Part shown: positions 8,367 to 16,856 of the stretch, piece by piece | How the letters are laid out: the number at the start of each line of letters is the position of its first letter | How positions within the stretch are numbered: position 1 is the first letter of the stretch | DNA from: Maritimibacter sp. | GTDB lineage: Bacteria; Pseudomonadota; Alphaproteobacteria; Rhodobacterales; Rhodobacteraceae | Assembly (NCBI GenBank): GCA_011389895.1 | Contig: JAABTN010000009.1 | Location: forward strand, 1-64,000 | Length of the DNA: 64,000 nucleotides | Direction: 5' to 3' | The notes under the pieces: model-generated | The model's input: only the letters and a program-made list of their open reading frames with translations | What the model was told of the DNA's origin: nothing | The model's database searches: none | Position numbers and translations under genes: made by a program

Positions 8367-8933
8367 ATGACCAAGCTCCTCGGTGCCATGTCTTTCGCGA
8401 CCCTGATCGGGGCCCTGATCTGCGCTGTAGTCCTCGTAGGGCTGGGCACAGAGATCGGCCATGATCGGGCGTTGTCCAGCGCGCTGGGTCAAATGACCAT
8501 CGGTCTGGGGTTCGTCTTTGTCCTGACCTATGGCGTGACCCTTTTGCTTGACCGGCGGGCGACACCGCGCCACCGGCGTATATTTGACCGGGCCTGCCAG
8601 AAGCGCGAACATCGGCTGGGCGCGAAGCAGCGCAAGGCGTTCTATACCCTGACCTTCAAACAGTCGGTCGAGACCCATGGGCTTGACCAGGGCGTTGCCG
8701 TGATGGGCCGGACGCGGGCGCGCGATGCGGTCGAGGCGTTCCGCCATGTCGGATTGCCCCGCCTTGCCCGGATGCTTGAGGATTATCTCGACGCGCTCGA
8801 CCGAGGCGATTTCGACCGGATGAGCGCCGAAGAACAGCGCATCTATGGCGCGACCTGTCGGGCTTTGCTGGTGCGCATGCATTCCGCTGGTCTCGCCAAG
8901 CTGCCTGACATTCTGGACGAAGCGCTGAAATGA
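8367..8933 (+). CDS. Two-TM membrane protein with DMP19-like C-terminal domain
   Basis: 188 residues. Two hydrophobic helices (about residues 4-30 and 36-62) are followed by a basic linker and a soluble domain. The segment QSVETHGLDQGVAVMGRTRA followed by HVGLPRLARMLEDYL resembles the DMP19/DUF4375 pattern (NGGF-.. F...G, then a helix beginning IGL). The next gene has the same layout, so the two look like a diverged tandem duplication. Function unknown. Its stop overlaps an ATG at 8930. Confidence 0.7.
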   Translation: MTKLLGAMSFATLIGALICAVVLVGLGTEIGHDRALSSALGQMTIGLGFVFVLTYGVTLLLDRRATPRHRRIFDRACQKREHRLGAKQRKAFYTLTFKQSVETHGLDQGVAVMGRTRARDAVEAFRHVGLPRLARMLEDYLDALDRGDFDRMSAEEQRIYGATCRALLVRMHSAGLAKLPDILDEALK

Positions 8934-9664
8934 TCGACCTTCGCGCGACACTTGCGTCAATCGCGCCACCCCAATATCCAGTAGGGAACTGGAACACGAG
9001 AATTGGGACAGGGATGGGGAACCGGATTTCGATCGCTCTGGTGGTCAAGGGGCTTGGGCTCGCCGCGTCACTGGGCAGTTTGGTTGCCTTTGCCGTCCTG
9101 ATCCTGCGCGCCATCAACGAAGGGCTTGGGCACGCCTCTGTGCCCGGTCTTCTGGGCGCGGGCGTCATTCTGTTCGTGATTGGCGAGGTTCTGCGCTGGC
9201 GCGCGGGCCAGATGGGCGACCGGGACGACACCGACATCGACGCGGATGCGCCCGAGACGCCGGGCGCGGGAACGGGCATCGCGCGCCCGACCGACGAGGC
9301 CCCGCACGAGGCGGTCTATAACGACGCGTTCCGCAGGCAGCAAAAGCGCGGCGATAGCGCATTGAACGACCCCGAGCGCATGACCCTGCACCTTGTCCCG
9401 CTGTATATCTACATCGCCTCGAACGGCGTGCAGAGTGGCGTCGCGGGCTTTGGCACGACTGAAACCCGCGCCGCGCTTCCCCATCTCATCGAACTTGGGC
9501 TGAACGAAGTGGCGGCGCTTCTGGAAGCCTATATCGCCCACGACGAGGATGTCGTGTCCGATCCCGTCGGGCTTGAAAAACAGCTCAGCGCGGTAGGGTT
9601 TGATGACATTCCCGCGCGGCTGGATGCTTATCTTGACAAGGCCTACCCGTGGCAACCCGCCTGA
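8930..9664 (+). CDS. Paralogous two-TM protein with DMP19-like domain
   Basis: Up to 244 residues: two hydrophobic helices (about residues 33-62 and 70-86), an acidic/proline linker, then a DMP19-like segment (SNGVQSGVAGFGTTETRA, then ELGLNEVAALLEAYI) that parallels the upstream gene. Two starts are plausible: 8930, overlapping the previous stop by ATGA, and 9014, preceded by GGGACAGGG. A nested hairpin lies between them (CCCAAT/ATTGGG at 8970-9007 around CCAGT/ACTGG), which would mask the 9014 site in non-translated RNA. Function unknown. Confidence 0.68.
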   Translation: MIDLRATLASIAPPQYPVGNWNTRIGTGMGNRISIALVVKGLGLAASLGSLVAFAVLILRAINEGLGHASVPGLLGAGVILFVIGEVLRWRAGQMGDRDDTDIDADAPETPGAGTGIARPTDEAPHEAVYNDAFRRQQKRGDSALNDPERMTLHLVPLYIYIASNGVQSGVAGFGTTETRAALPHLIELGLNEVAALLEAYIAHDEDVVSDPVGLEKQLSAVGFDDIPARLDAYLDKAYPWQPA

Positions 9665-9673
9665 CCGCCTACC

Positions 9674-11089
9674 CTACGGTGTCCATCCAGTGATGTTCAA
9701 ATCAGCGAGCGTCAATCCGGTTACATCGCGGAGAGCGATGATTGATGTATAGGGTAAACGCGATCCCAGATCATCCGGACCGGGGACATAGCCGATCTCG
9801 ATCCTTGTATCGTCGCCATCCTCGACCAGTGAAACGTCGTCGACCTGGAAGCCATTTAGCTCGGTGACGAGGTCGAGTGTCAGGCTGTCTTCGACAGGGT
9901 CGAAGTCGTGAATAACCAGATCGCCGCTGCGCGCGGGCGTCGGATCGTCTTCCTCCCCCATCCCTAGCTTGCCTTGGCCCGTCAGGTTGAAGGTGTCGGC
10001 CCCTTCACCGCCCTCGACGTGGAACGGGTCCAATACTTGAAAGAGAATGCTGCTTGGAACGATGATGTTGAACGTGTCGTCGCCTGCGTCGCCATTTGCA
10101 CTTGACGGTACGGGGGCTTGTTCAGCAGCGATGTTGAACGTGTCATTGTCGTCCCCGCCGTTGGCGTTTGTCGGCTGAGAACCGGTGTTCGACATGTTGA
10201 ACGTGTCCTCGCCCGCGCCGCCATTCACCGTAACATTGTATCCGATGAGCTCGTCGAAGGTGTCATTGCCACCCTCGCCATCGATGTCGACAAAAGTTTC
10301 ACCCGTGAAGTAATCATCGCCATCGCCACCAAAGATCTTCTGGTTCGCCAAAATCGGCAGGACGTAATCGTCCTCGTCAGTTGTCAGGGGGTCGTGCGTG
10401 TAGCCCGGAATTTCAAGGTCGTCGTGGGTCAGGCCCGAGACGTTCTTGAGCGTGATAAAAGTCGATTGCGGCTCCAAGTCTTCGTCCGCAGTCACATTCG
10501 GGAAGAAGTGTAGTCCGACGGTTGTTGTGGGCCCCTCGCTTTCCGTTGACTCGCTGAGCTGAACGTAGCCCAGATCGTAGTTCTCGCTGCCCTCCGAGGT
10601 GTCGATGAGCAGACGATCCACGCCCACTTCGAAATCCTCGATCTGGGCAGCCTGTAGACCTTCAGAGTCGGGATTTTCCGTGTCTACGGTATCAAACCTC
10701 AGTTCGACCAGGTCTTCGCCCGATCCCGTCGTGATGCTCGGGCCATCGACGCGGTCAGAAAGATCTTCGAACCGAACATTGACCTGAATGGCGTCATCCC
10801 CGGCGCCGGTGTCGATCGTGGTTCGCTCGGTCGGCGGCTCGGAATCAGGATCGGTGCCGTGGTTGACCTGCACCGTGTCATTGCCGGCTCCGGTCGTGAC
10901 TTCGGCGTGATCATTGGAAATCACGACTGTTTCGTCGGCGACCTCCTCGGGTGGGGTCGGGCTTTCCGGCCACCGGTCCTCGACATCGCGCGCCGACGAT
11001 TGGCCGTCAGCTTGATCTTCTCCGTCGAGAAATGTGGGCATGGCAAACGCGAACGCGAGCCCGAACAACAAAAACAATCCAAAAAACAT
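9674..11089 (-). CDS. RTX-like calcium-binding repeat protein with N-terminal membrane segment
   Basis: 471 residues, very acidic. The first 17 are a hydrophobic signal or anchor (MFFGLFLLFGLAFAFAM). About nine glycine/aspartate repeats of RTX type follow, such as TGAGNDTV, GGDGDDYF and GGAGEDTF, expected to bind calcium in a beta roll. A block of the form DF...D.L.(I/L)D and then ITLKNVSGLTHDDL occurs mid-protein and again at the C-terminus as IALRDVTGLTLADL, so the protein is two related modules. Typical RTX proteins leave by type I secretion without an N-terminal signal, so its location is uncertain. No transporter genes are adjacent. Confidence 0.7.
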   Translation of the reverse strand: MFFGLFLLFGLAFAFAMPTFLDGEDQADGQSSARDVEDRWPESPTPPEEVADETVVISNDHAEVTTGAGNDTVQVNHGTDPDSEPPTERTTIDTGAGDDAIQVNVRFEDLSDRVDGPSITTGSGEDLVELRFDTVDTENPDSEGLQAAQIEDFEVGVDRLLIDTSEGSENYDLGYVQLSESTESEGPTTTVGLHFFPNVTADEDLEPQSTFITLKNVSGLTHDDLEIPGYTHDPLTTDEDDYVLPILANQKIFGGDGDDYFTGETFVDIDGEGGNDTFDELIGYNVTVNGGAGEDTFNMSNTGSQPTNANGGDDNDTFNIAAEQAPVPSSANGDAGDDTFNIIVPSSILFQVLDPFHVEGGEGADTFNLTGQGKLGMGEEDDPTPARSGDLVIHDFDPVEDSLTLDLVTELNGFQVDDVSLVEDGDDTRIEIGYVPGPDDLGSRLPYTSIIALRDVTGLTLADLNITGWTP

Positions 11090-11257
11090 GGTAGCCCCCC
11101 GGCTTTTACTTCCAAAGTCTTGACCGAGGGGGGGGAGGCGTCAACTACCGGGACGAGGAAAGGCGCGCGCGCCCTGTATCTTTAGGTTAGGCGTATCCAC
11201 AATCTCAGACATCGGGCGCGATTGTGCCGTCGATTTCTCGGGACACCCAAGTTTCCC

Positions 11258-11286
11258 TTGCCCCATACGGATGCCTCCACTATAGA
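11258..11286 (+). promoter_or_regulatory. Sigma-70 promoter for the rpmC segment
   Basis: TTGCCC (11258-11263) and TATAGA (11281-11286) with exactly 17 bp between. It lies in the 308-bp space between the RTX-like gene and rpmC, which holds no other gene. It restarts the ribosomal operon after the second cargo block. Confidence 0.6.
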
Positions 11287-11295
11287 GCGGCATCT

Positions 11296-11376
11296 CACGT
11301 TTCCCGTTTTCGGGATTCGTGCGTTTTTCATGTTCCACCGGAACCGGGGTTACCCCCCATAGGGGCGCCCCCCGGT
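11296..11376 (+). promoter_or_regulatory. Structured rpmC leader
   Basis: Two folds follow the predicted start. The first is CACG/CGTG and CCCG/CGGG with a symmetric 3x3 internal loop and a TTTT loop (11296-11321). The second is a 7-bp stem ACCGGGG/CCCCGGT (11343-11349 with 11370-11376) enclosing a CCCC/GGGG hairpin. The second ends 10 nt before the ribosome-binding site, so it could control access to it. Inferred from sequence only. Confidence 0.45.
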
Positions 11377-11397
11377 GTTGTAGAAAGGAAAAAGGCG

Positions 11398-11613
11398 ATG
11401 AACGCCCAGGAACTTCGCGACAAGAGCGCGGACCAGTTGAACGAACAGCTGTCCGACCTCAAGAAAGAGGCCTTCAACCTGCGCTTCCAGCAGGCCACCG
11501 GCCAAATCGAAAACACCGCCCGCATGCGCACCGTCAAGCGCGATGTGGCCCGTGTGAAGACCATATTGAACGAAAAAGCAGCCGCTGCTGCCGGCGAAGT
11601 CAAAGGAGCCTGA
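11398..11613 (+). CDS. rpmC: 50S ribosomal protein L29
   Basis: A 71-residue L29 ([20 protein letters not shown] at the start, [19 protein letters not shown]), all helical, with a short Ala-rich tail. It lies near the tunnel exit beside L23. The start at 11398 follows AAGGAAAAAGGCG; the longer frame upstream is leader sequence. It is 3 nt before rpsQ. Confidence 0.96.
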   Translation: MNAQELRDKSADQLNEQLSDLKKEAFNLRFQQATGQIENTARMRTVKRDVARVKTILNEKAAAAAGEVKGA

Positions 11614-11616
11614 TAG

Positions 11617-11847
11617 ATGCCCAAACGTATCCTGCAAGGCACCGTGACCTCGGACCAGAACGCCCAGACCGTGACCGTCCTCGTCGAACGCCGTTTCAAG
11701 CACCCGCTGCTTCAGAAAACCGTCCGGAAATCCAAGAAATACCGGGCGCATGACGAGAACAACATGTTCAAAGTCGGTGACGCCGTGCGCATTCAGGAAT
11801 GTGCGCCGAAGTCGAAAACCAAACGCTGGGAGGTGATCACCGCCTGA
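11617..11847 (+). CDS. rpsQ: 30S ribosomal protein S17
   Basis: A 76-residue S17 ([20 protein letters not shown], then [18 protein letters not shown]). It is an OB-fold primary binder of 16S rRNA. An 82-nt spacer separates it from rplN, longer than elsewhere in the run; no promoter was recognised in it. Confidence 0.97.
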   Translation: MPKRILQGTVTSDQNAQTVTVLVERRFKHPLLQKTVRKSKKYRAHDENNMFKVGDAVRIQECAPKSKTKRWEVITA

Positions 11848-11929
11848 TTGGCGGGGTCACAACCCGGTTTGATCGAAACCATGGGGCGCAAGACGCGAAA
11901 AGCTAGCCCCAAAGGTCAGGAGAAACCCT

Positions 11930-12298
11930 ATGATCCAGATGCAGACCAATCTGGATGTTGCTGACAACTCCGGCGCCCGCCGGGTTCAGTGCATCAAGGT
12001 TCTGGGTGGTTCCAAGCGTAGATACGCCTCCGTGGGTGACATCATTGTCGTCTCGGTGAAGGAAGCCATCCCGCGCGGTCGCGTGAAGAAAGGCGACGTG
12101 CGCAAAGCCGTTGTCGTGCGCACCGCCAAGGAAGTCCGTCGTGACGACGGCACCGCGATCCGGTTCGACCGGAACGCCGCCGTGATCCTCAACAACAACA
12201 ACGAGCCGGTCGGCACCCGTATCTTCGGGCCGGTGGTTCGTGAGCTGCGCGCGAAGAACTTCATGAAGATCATCTCGCTCGCTCCGGAGGTGCTCTGA
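11930..12298 (+). CDS. rplN: 50S ribosomal protein L14
   Basis: A 122-residue L14 ([20 protein letters not shown] at the start, [26 protein letters not shown]). It forms intersubunit bridge B8 and is the docking site for silencing factor RsfS. TGATG overlap with rplX. Confidence 0.98.
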   Translation: MIQMQTNLDVADNSGARRVQCIKVLGGSKRRYASVGDIIVVSVKEAIPRGRVKKGDVRKAVVVRTAKEVRRDDGTAIRFDRNAAVILNNNNEPVGTRIFGPVVRELRAKNFMKIISLAPEVL

Positions 12299-12603
12299 TG
12301 GCTGCGAAATTGAAAAAAGGTGACAAGGTCGTCGTGCTGGCTGGCAAGGACAAGGGGAAAGAGGGTGAAATCACGTCCGTGTCCCCGAAAACCGGCAAGG
12401 CCGTGGTCGATGGTGTGAACACCTCCATCCGCCACACCCGCGCCAGCCAGACGACACAAGGCGGTCGCGTGCCCAAGGCGATGCCGATCGACCTCTCCAA
12501 CCTCGCCCTTCTCGACAAGAACGGCAAACCGACCCGCGTTGGCTTCAAGACCGAAGGCGACAAGAAGGTGCGTTTTGCCAAGACCACGGGGGACGTGATC
12601 TGA
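12298..12603 (+). CDS. rplX: 50S ribosomal protein L24
   Basis: A 101-residue L24 with an N-terminal KOW motif ([20 protein letters not shown]). It initiates large-subunit assembly on 23S domain I. It overlaps both rplN and rplE by one base (TGATG), so all three are coupled. Confidence 0.97.
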   Translation: MAAKLKKGDKVVVLAGKDKGKEGEITSVSPKTGKAVVDGVNTSIRHTRASQTTQGGRVPKAMPIDLSNLALLDKNGKPTRVGFKTEGDKKVRFAKTTGDVI

Positions 12604-13166
12604 TGCTGGATACCGCAACCTACACCCCGCGCCTTAGGACGACCTTTCGTGAAACGATCAAGGCGGCCCTGAAGGAAGAATTCGGCTACAAGAACGATCT
12701 CGAGATCCCGCGTCTCGACAAGATCGTTCTGAACATCGGCTGCGGCGCCGAGGCGGTGAAGGATTCCAAGAAGGCCAAGTCGGCCCAGGAAGACCTGACC
12801 AAGATCGCCGGTCAGAAAGCCCTGATCACCAAGGCCAAGAAATCCATCGCCGGTTTCCGCGTTCGCGAAGACATGCCGATGGGGGCCAAGGTGACGCTGC
12901 GCGGCGACCGGATGTATGAATTCCTCGACCGCCTGATCACGATCGCCATGCCGCGTGTGCGTGACTTCCGCGGCGTGCCGGGCAAATCTTTCGATGGTCA
13001 CGGCAACTATGCCATGGGCCTGAAAGAGCACATCGTGTTCCCGGAGATCGAATTCGACAAGGTCGACGAAGTCTGGGGCATGGATATCATCATCGCCACC
13101 ACCGCAAAAACCGACGCTGAAGCCAAGAGCCTGTTGAAGCACTTCAACATGCCCTTCAACAGCTGA
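12603..13166 (+). CDS. rplE: 50S ribosomal protein L5
   Basis: A 187-residue L5 ([51 protein letters not shown]). It carries 5S rRNA into the central protuberance. Length is normal for the alphaproteobacterial form. Confidence 0.98.
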   Translation: MLDTATYTPRLRTTFRETIKAALKEEFGYKNDLEIPRLDKIVLNIGCGAEAVKDSKKAKSAQEDLTKIAGQKALITKAKKSIAGFRVREDMPMGAKVTLRGDRMYEFLDRLITIAMPRVRDFRGVPGKSFDGHGNYAMGLKEHIVFPEIEFDKVDEVWGMDIIIATTAKTDAEAKSLLKHFNMPFNS

Positions 13167-13183
13167 TCCTTGGAGACCGTATA

Positions 13184-13489
13184 ATGGCCAAAAAATCCAT
13201 GATCGCGCGTGAAGCCAAGCGTCAGAAGCTGGTGGAACAATACGCTGCAAAGCGTGCCGCGCTGAAAGAAATCATCAAAGACGAAACAAAACCGATGGAA
13301 GATCGCTTCCGGGCCTCGCTCAAACTTGCGAAGCTCCCGCGCAATTCGTCGCCGACCCGTCTTCACAATCGTTGCCAGATCACTGGCCGTCCGCATGCGT
13401 ATTACCGCAAGCTGAAGGTCAGCCGGATTGCGCTGCGGGATCTTGGCTCGAATGGCCAGATTCCGGGCCTGGTTAAGTCGAGCTGGTAA
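13184..13489 (+). CDS. rpsN: 30S ribosomal protein S14 (zinc-free type)
   Basis: A 101-residue S14 ([20 protein letters not shown] at the start, [20 protein letters not shown]). It is the long form without the paired CxxC zinc motif. It sits in the 30S head. Preceded by TTGGAGACC, 17 nt after rplE. Confidence 0.97.
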   Translation: MAKKSMIAREAKRQKLVEQYAAKRAALKEIIKDETKPMEDRFRASLKLAKLPRNSSPTRLHNRCQITGRPHAYYRKLKVSRIALRDLGSNGQIPGLVKSSW

Positions 13490-13501
13490 GGAGGGACTGA
13501 T

Positions 13502-13894
13502 ATGAACGATCCTATCGGCGATATGCTCACCCGGATCCGCAACGCCCAGATGCGCGGCAAATCCATCGTCTCCACGCCGGCTTCGAAGCTGCGCGCCTGG
13601 GTTTTGGATGTGCTCGCGGACGAAGGCTATATCCGCGGCTACGAAAAAGGCACGAACGCAGAGGGTCACCCGACCCTTGAGATCAGCCTGAAATATTTCG
13701 ATGGCACCCCCGTCATTCGCGAGCTGCAGCGGGTTTCGACCCCCGGCCGCCGCGTCTACATGGGCGCCCAGGAGATCCCGCAGGTCCGTCAGGGCCTTGG
13801 TGTCTCGATTGTCTCCACGCCCAAAGGCGTCATGTCCGATGCAAACGCTCGCACCCAGAATGTTGGTGGCGAAGTGCTTTGCACGGTATTCTAA
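13502..13894 (+). CDS. rpsH: 30S ribosomal protein S8
   Basis: A 130-residue S8 ([17 protein letters not shown] at the start, [16 protein letters not shown] near the end). In E. coli S8 represses the spc operon by binding near rplE; the corresponding site was not sought by folding here. A strong AAGGAGG precedes the next gene. Confidence 0.97.
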   Translation: MNDPIGDMLTRIRNAQMRGKSIVSTPASKLRAWVLDVLADEGYIRGYEKGTNAEGHPTLEISLKYFDGTPVIRELQRVSTPGRRVYMGAQEIPQVRQGLGVSIVSTPKGVMSDANARTQNVGGEVLCTVF

Positions 13895-13906
13895 GGAGGT
13901 CTGGTA

Positions 13907-14440
13907 ATGTCTCGTATTGGCAAACGTCCGGTCGAGCTGCCCTCTGGTGTCACCGCGACGCTGTCGGGTCAGACCGTCGAAGTGAAAGGCCCGAAGGGCA
14001 CCCGCACCTTCACCGCGACCGATGATGTCTCGATCAAGATCGAGGAAAACATCGTGACCGTGGAGCCGCGCGGGAAATCCAAGCGTGCGCGCCAGCAGTG
14101 GGGCATGTCCCGCACGATGGTGGCGAACATGGTTTCGGGCGTCACCGATGGTTTCAAGAAAGAGCTTGAAATCAACGGCGTCGGCTACCGTGCCCAGATG
14201 CAGGGTAACACGCTCAAACTCAACCTCGGCTACTCGCACGATGTCGATTTCGAAGTTCCGGAAGGCGTGACCATCACGTCGCCGAAACAGACCGAAGTCG
14301 TCGTTGAAGGTGCCGATCAGCAGCTCGTCGGTCAGGTCGCGGCCAACATCCGCGAATGGCGCGCGCCGGAGCCCTACAAGGGCAAGGGCATCAAGTACAA
14401 GGACGAGTATATCTTCCGCAAGGAAGGCAAGAAGAAGTAA
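13907..14440 (+). CDS. rplF: 50S ribosomal protein L6
   Basis: A 177-residue L6 made of two similar beta-alpha domains ([15 protein letters not shown] at the start, [14 protein letters not shown] near residue 150). It lies by the sarcin-ricin loop and the factor-binding centre. AAGGAGGTCTGGTA precedes the ATG. Confidence 0.98.
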   Translation: MSRIGKRPVELPSGVTATLSGQTVEVKGPKGTRTFTATDDVSIKIEENIVTVEPRGKSKRARQQWGMSRTMVANMVSGVTDGFKKELEINGVGYRAQMQGNTLKLNLGYSHDVDFEVPEGVTITSPKQTEVVVEGADQQLVGQVAANIREWRAPEPYKGKGIKYKDEYIFRKEGKKK

Positions 14441-14451
14441 GGACGCGAAAA

Positions 14452-14811
14452 ATGGCAAACAGCAAACGAGACCTGTTTCTGAAGCGCCGCCTGCGCGTTC
14501 GGAACAAGCAGCGGAAAGTGAACCCCGGCAAACTGCGCCTGTCGGTTCATCGCTCCAACAAGAACATCAGCGTTCAGCTGATCGACGATGTGAACGGCAA
14601 GACGCTTGTCGCAGCCTCCTCGCTCGAGAAGGATCTGGGCATCGTCGGCAAGAACAACGTGGAGGCCGCTTCGAAAGTGGGCGCCGCAATTGCCGAACGC
14701 GCCAAGAAGGCCGGGGTGGAAGAATGCTACTTCGACCGTGGCGGCTTCCTGTTTCATGGCAAGGTGAAGGCTCTGGCCGACGCCGCGCGTGAAGGCGGGC
14801 TGAAGTTCTAA
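14452..14811 (+). CDS. rplR: 50S ribosomal protein L18
   Basis: A 119-residue L18 ([40 protein letters not shown]). It binds 5S rRNA with L5. The start at 14452 is 11 nt after rplF; the longer upstream frame is an overlap artefact. A 114-nt spacer with two hairpins follows before rpsE. Confidence 0.97.
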   Translation: MANSKRDLFLKRRLRVRNKQRKVNPGKLRLSVHRSNKNISVQLIDDVNGKTLVAASSLEKDLGIVGKNNVEAASKVGAAIAERAKKAGVEECYFDRGGFLFHGKVKALADAAREGGLKF

Positions 14812-14820
14812 AGACCTTGA

Positions 14821-14842
14821 GAGGGGCGGGTCACCGCCCCTC
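14821..14842 (+). terminator. Hairpin after rplR
   Basis: A 9-bp perfect stem (GAGGGGCGG/CCGCCCCTC) with a GTCA loop begins 9 nt after the rplR stop. There is no T tract. It may act as a partial terminator or a processing or stability element inside the spc operon. Confidence 0.45.
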
Positions 14843-14887
14843 CGATGATCCGGGGGTCGCTCTGGCTCACCGAGGATCGAGTTTAAC

Positions 14888-14904
14888 GGCGCGGGTTGCG
14901 CGCC
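14888..14904 (+). other. Hairpin before rpsE
   Basis: A 6-bp stem (GGCGCG/CGCGCC) with a 5-nt loop lies 7 nt upstream of the rpsE ribosome site (GAAGGAA). It could modulate initiation or separate processed transcripts. Confidence 0.4.
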
Positions 14905-14925
14905 ACCTGATGAAGGAAATGCCTG

Positions 14926-15504
14926 ATGGCAGAACGTGACAATCGCCGAGGCCGTGGTCGTGACCGCGAAGAGACCCCGGAATTCGCCGATCGCTTGGTT
15001 GCGATCAACCGTGTGTCCAAGACCGTGAAGGGTGGTAAGCGCTTTGGCTTTGCAGCCCTCGTTGTCGTGGGCGATCAGAAGGGCCGCGTCGGCTTTGGCA
15101 AGGGTAAGGCGAAAGAGGTGCCCGAGGCGATCCGCAAGGCCACCGAAGCCGCCAAGCGCAACATGGTGCGCGTGCCGTTGAAAGAGGGCCGGACCCTGCA
15201 CCACGACATCGACGGTCGCCACGGTGCGGGCCGCGTCGTGATGCGCACCGCCCCGCAAGGGACCGGGATCATCGCCGGTGGTCCGATGCGCGCCGTGTTC
15301 GAAATGCTCGGCATTCAGGACGTGGTTGCCAAATCGGTCGGCTCGCAAAACCCCTACAACATGATCCGCGCAACGCTGAATGGTCTCTCGAAAGAGCAGT
15401 CCCCGCGCTCCGTCGCCCAGCGTCGCGGCAAGAAAGTCGCCGACATCCTGCCTGCCCGCGAAGAGGCCCCGCAGGAATCGAGCCACGTGGCTGAGGAGGC
15501 CTGA
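14926..15504 (+). CDS. rpsE: 30S ribosomal protein S5
   Basis: A 192-residue S5 with the double-stranded RNA-binding fold ([35 protein letters not shown]) and C-terminal domain ([19 protein letters not shown]). It acts in decoding fidelity and helicase activity with S3 and S4. The N-terminal 20 residues are highly charged. Start ATG 14926 follows GAAGGAAATGCCTG. Confidence 0.97.
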   Translation: MAERDNRRGRGRDREETPEFADRLVAINRVSKTVKGGKRFGFAALVVVGDQKGRVGFGKGKAKEVPEAIRKATEAAKRNMVRVPLKEGRTLHHDIDGRHGAGRVVMRTAPQGTGIIAGGPMRAVFEMLGIQDVVAKSVGSQNPYNMIRATLNGLSKEQSPRSVAQRRGKKVADILPAREEAPQESSHVAEEA

Positions 15505-15508
15505 GACC

Positions 15509-15697
15509 ATGGCGAAAACCATCGTTGTCAAACAGATCGGCTCCCCGATCCGTCGCCCCGCCAAACAGCGCGACACGCTGATCGGCCTCGGCCTGAACAA
15601 GATGCACAAGACCAGCGAACTTGAAGACACGCCGTCGGTGCGTGGCATGGTCGCCAAGATCCCGCATCTCGTGGAGATCGTCGAAGAGCGCGGGTAA
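15509..15697 (+). CDS. rpmD: 50S ribosomal protein L30
   Basis: A 62-residue L30 ([20 protein letters not shown], then [20 protein letters not shown]). It is a small ferredoxin-fold protein of the large subunit. It follows rpsE by 4 nt. Instead of rplO, a repeat pair, a terminator and an unrelated gene follow. Confidence 0.96.
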   Translation: MAKTIVVKQIGSPIRRPAKQRDTLIGLGLNKMHKTSELEDTPSVRGMVAKIPHLVEIVEERG

Positions 15698-15706
15698 GCC
15701 ACGCGC

Positions 15707-15749
15707 GGTGGGTTCACACCCACCCTACGTAGGGTGGGTGAAACCCACC
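15707..15749. repeat. Head-to-head REP-like palindrome pair
   Basis: A near-perfect inverted repeat centred on CTACGTAG. Each half is a GTAGG-headed hairpin unit (GTAGGGTGGGTG then AACCCACC). This is the arrangement of paired REP elements with GTAG heads, similar to the single copy at 6821-6842. It is intergenic, directly behind rpmD. Confidence 0.55.
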
Positions 15750-15765
15750 ACATCCAACAGACAAA

Positions 15766-15799
15766 GCACCCCGGTCAGAAATTGCCGGGGTGTTTTTTT
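15766..15799 (+). terminator. Rho-independent terminator after rpmD
   Basis: CACCCCGG (15767-15774) pairs with CCGGGGTG (15785-15792) and is followed by TTTTTTT. It closes the third ribosomal segment. Confidence 0.9.
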
Positions 15800-15906
15800 G
15801 GCCCCGGCACCCACCATATCGTGATCACGCGATCGCCACAGGAAGTGAACCCAGCGTCACCTCACGCGTAGTACCCTCGGAACCACGCGAAACAGGGAGA
15901 GACTTC

Positions 15907-16677
15907 ATGAAGACGAACCGCCGCACATTCCTTGCCGCCGCCGCCGCCGCGACGGGCGCGGTTACGATCCTGCCATATGCCGCGCGTGCGGATGGCCATG
16001 CATCGGACGTGTTCGAGACGAACGCGGGCGACATCACCGTTCACCCCGTCTCCCACGCCTCATTCGTGATGGAGACGCCGCTGGGCACGATCTATGTCGA
16101 TCCGGTCGGGGCCGCGGGCGATTATGCGAATTTCCCTGCGCCCGACCTCATCCTCATCACCCATGAACACGGCGACCACTATAGCGCCGAGGTTCTCACC
16201 GCGATCCGGGGCGAGGCGCATCTGATCACCAACCCGGCGGTGAACGGCATGTTGCCCGAAGGGCTCGCCGAGGGCGCCGAAACCATGGCCAACGGCGATG
16301 CAACGAGCTGGAATGATCTTCAGATCGACGCGATCCCGGCCCATAACACCACGGAAGAGCGGCTGAACTTTCACCCGCCGGGCCGCGACAACGGCTATGT
16401 TCTGACCTTCGACGGTTTCAGGGTCTATATTTCGGGCGACACCGAAGACATTGCGGAAATGCGCGCGCTTGAGAACATCGACCTTGCGTTCGTCTGCATG
16501 AACCTGCCGTTCACCATGGCGGCGGATGCGGCGGCTTCGGCGGTCAACGAATTTTCCCCGAGCTACGTCTACCCCTACCATTACCGGGGGCGCGACGGGG
16601 GCACGCAGGACCCCGAGGCCTTTGCCGCGATGCTGGGCGAAGGGATCGAGGCCAAGATGGGCGGTTGGTACGGCTGA
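15907..16677 (+). CDS. Exported metallo-beta-lactamase-fold hydrolase (UlaG-like)
   Basis: A 256-residue protein with a twin-arginine signal ([16 protein letters not shown]) ending near ARADG, then an MBL fold of the UlaG type. The metal motif is THEHGDHY near residue 80; further ligands are GDTED and a C-terminal [10 protein letters not shown]. It is likely a periplasmic Zn or Mn hydrolase of unknown substrate. It is the only gene between rpmD and rplO, flanked by a terminator and by the rplO promoter. Confidence 0.87.
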   Translation: MKTNRRTFLAAAAAATGAVTILPYAARADGHASDVFETNAGDITVHPVSHASFVMETPLGTIYVDPVGAAGDYANFPAPDLILITHEHGDHYSAEVLTAIRGEAHLITNPAVNGMLPEGLAEGAETMANGDATSWNDLQIDAIPAHNTTEERLNFHPPGRDNGYVLTFDGFRVYISGDTEDIAEMRALENIDLAFVCMNLPFTMAADAAASAVNEFSPSYVYPYHYRGRDGGTQDPEAFAAMLGEGIEAKMGGWYG

Positions 16678-16729
16678 TAGGCCTCGTGCCGCTTATTGTC
16701 AGACGAGCCCCAGCCCGATGTGTCGGGGC

Positions 16730-16758
16730 TTGTTTCATCCGGGGCAAGGGGCTATACG
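16730..16758 (+). promoter_or_regulatory. Candidate promoter for the rplO-secY-adk segment
   Basis: TTGTTT (16730-16735) and TATACG (16753-16758) with 17 bp between. A second candidate, TTGACC (16809-16814) and TCACAT (16832-16837), has the same spacing but a weaker -10. Either restarts transcription after the third cargo block. Confidence 0.45.
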
Positions 16759-16768
16759 CGCCCGGTGC

Positions 16769-16834
16769 GGGTCAAGCCCGTTCAGAATCAATCCAAGATA
16801 CGCCGTGGTTGACCCATTTTCGCTTCGAGGGTCA
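16769..16834 (+). promoter_or_regulatory. rplO leader with two competing stems
   Basis: TTGACCC (16809-16815) can pair with GGGTCAA at 16769-16775 (7 bp) or with GGGTCA at 16829-16834 (6 bp), but not both. The second pairing ends about 9 nt before the AGGAGA of rplO. This resembles a two-state leader. The complication is that TTGACC could instead be a promoter -35 element. Confidence 0.35.
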
Positions 16835-16856
16835 CATCCGGCATAGGAGAAGCGAA

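Noticed and set aside
7637-8449. Longer start for the 2OG oxygenase-like gene
   Set aside because: The extra 63 residues overlap the divergent gene at 8367 and have no family similarity; MADIKSLF at 8260 is the natural start.
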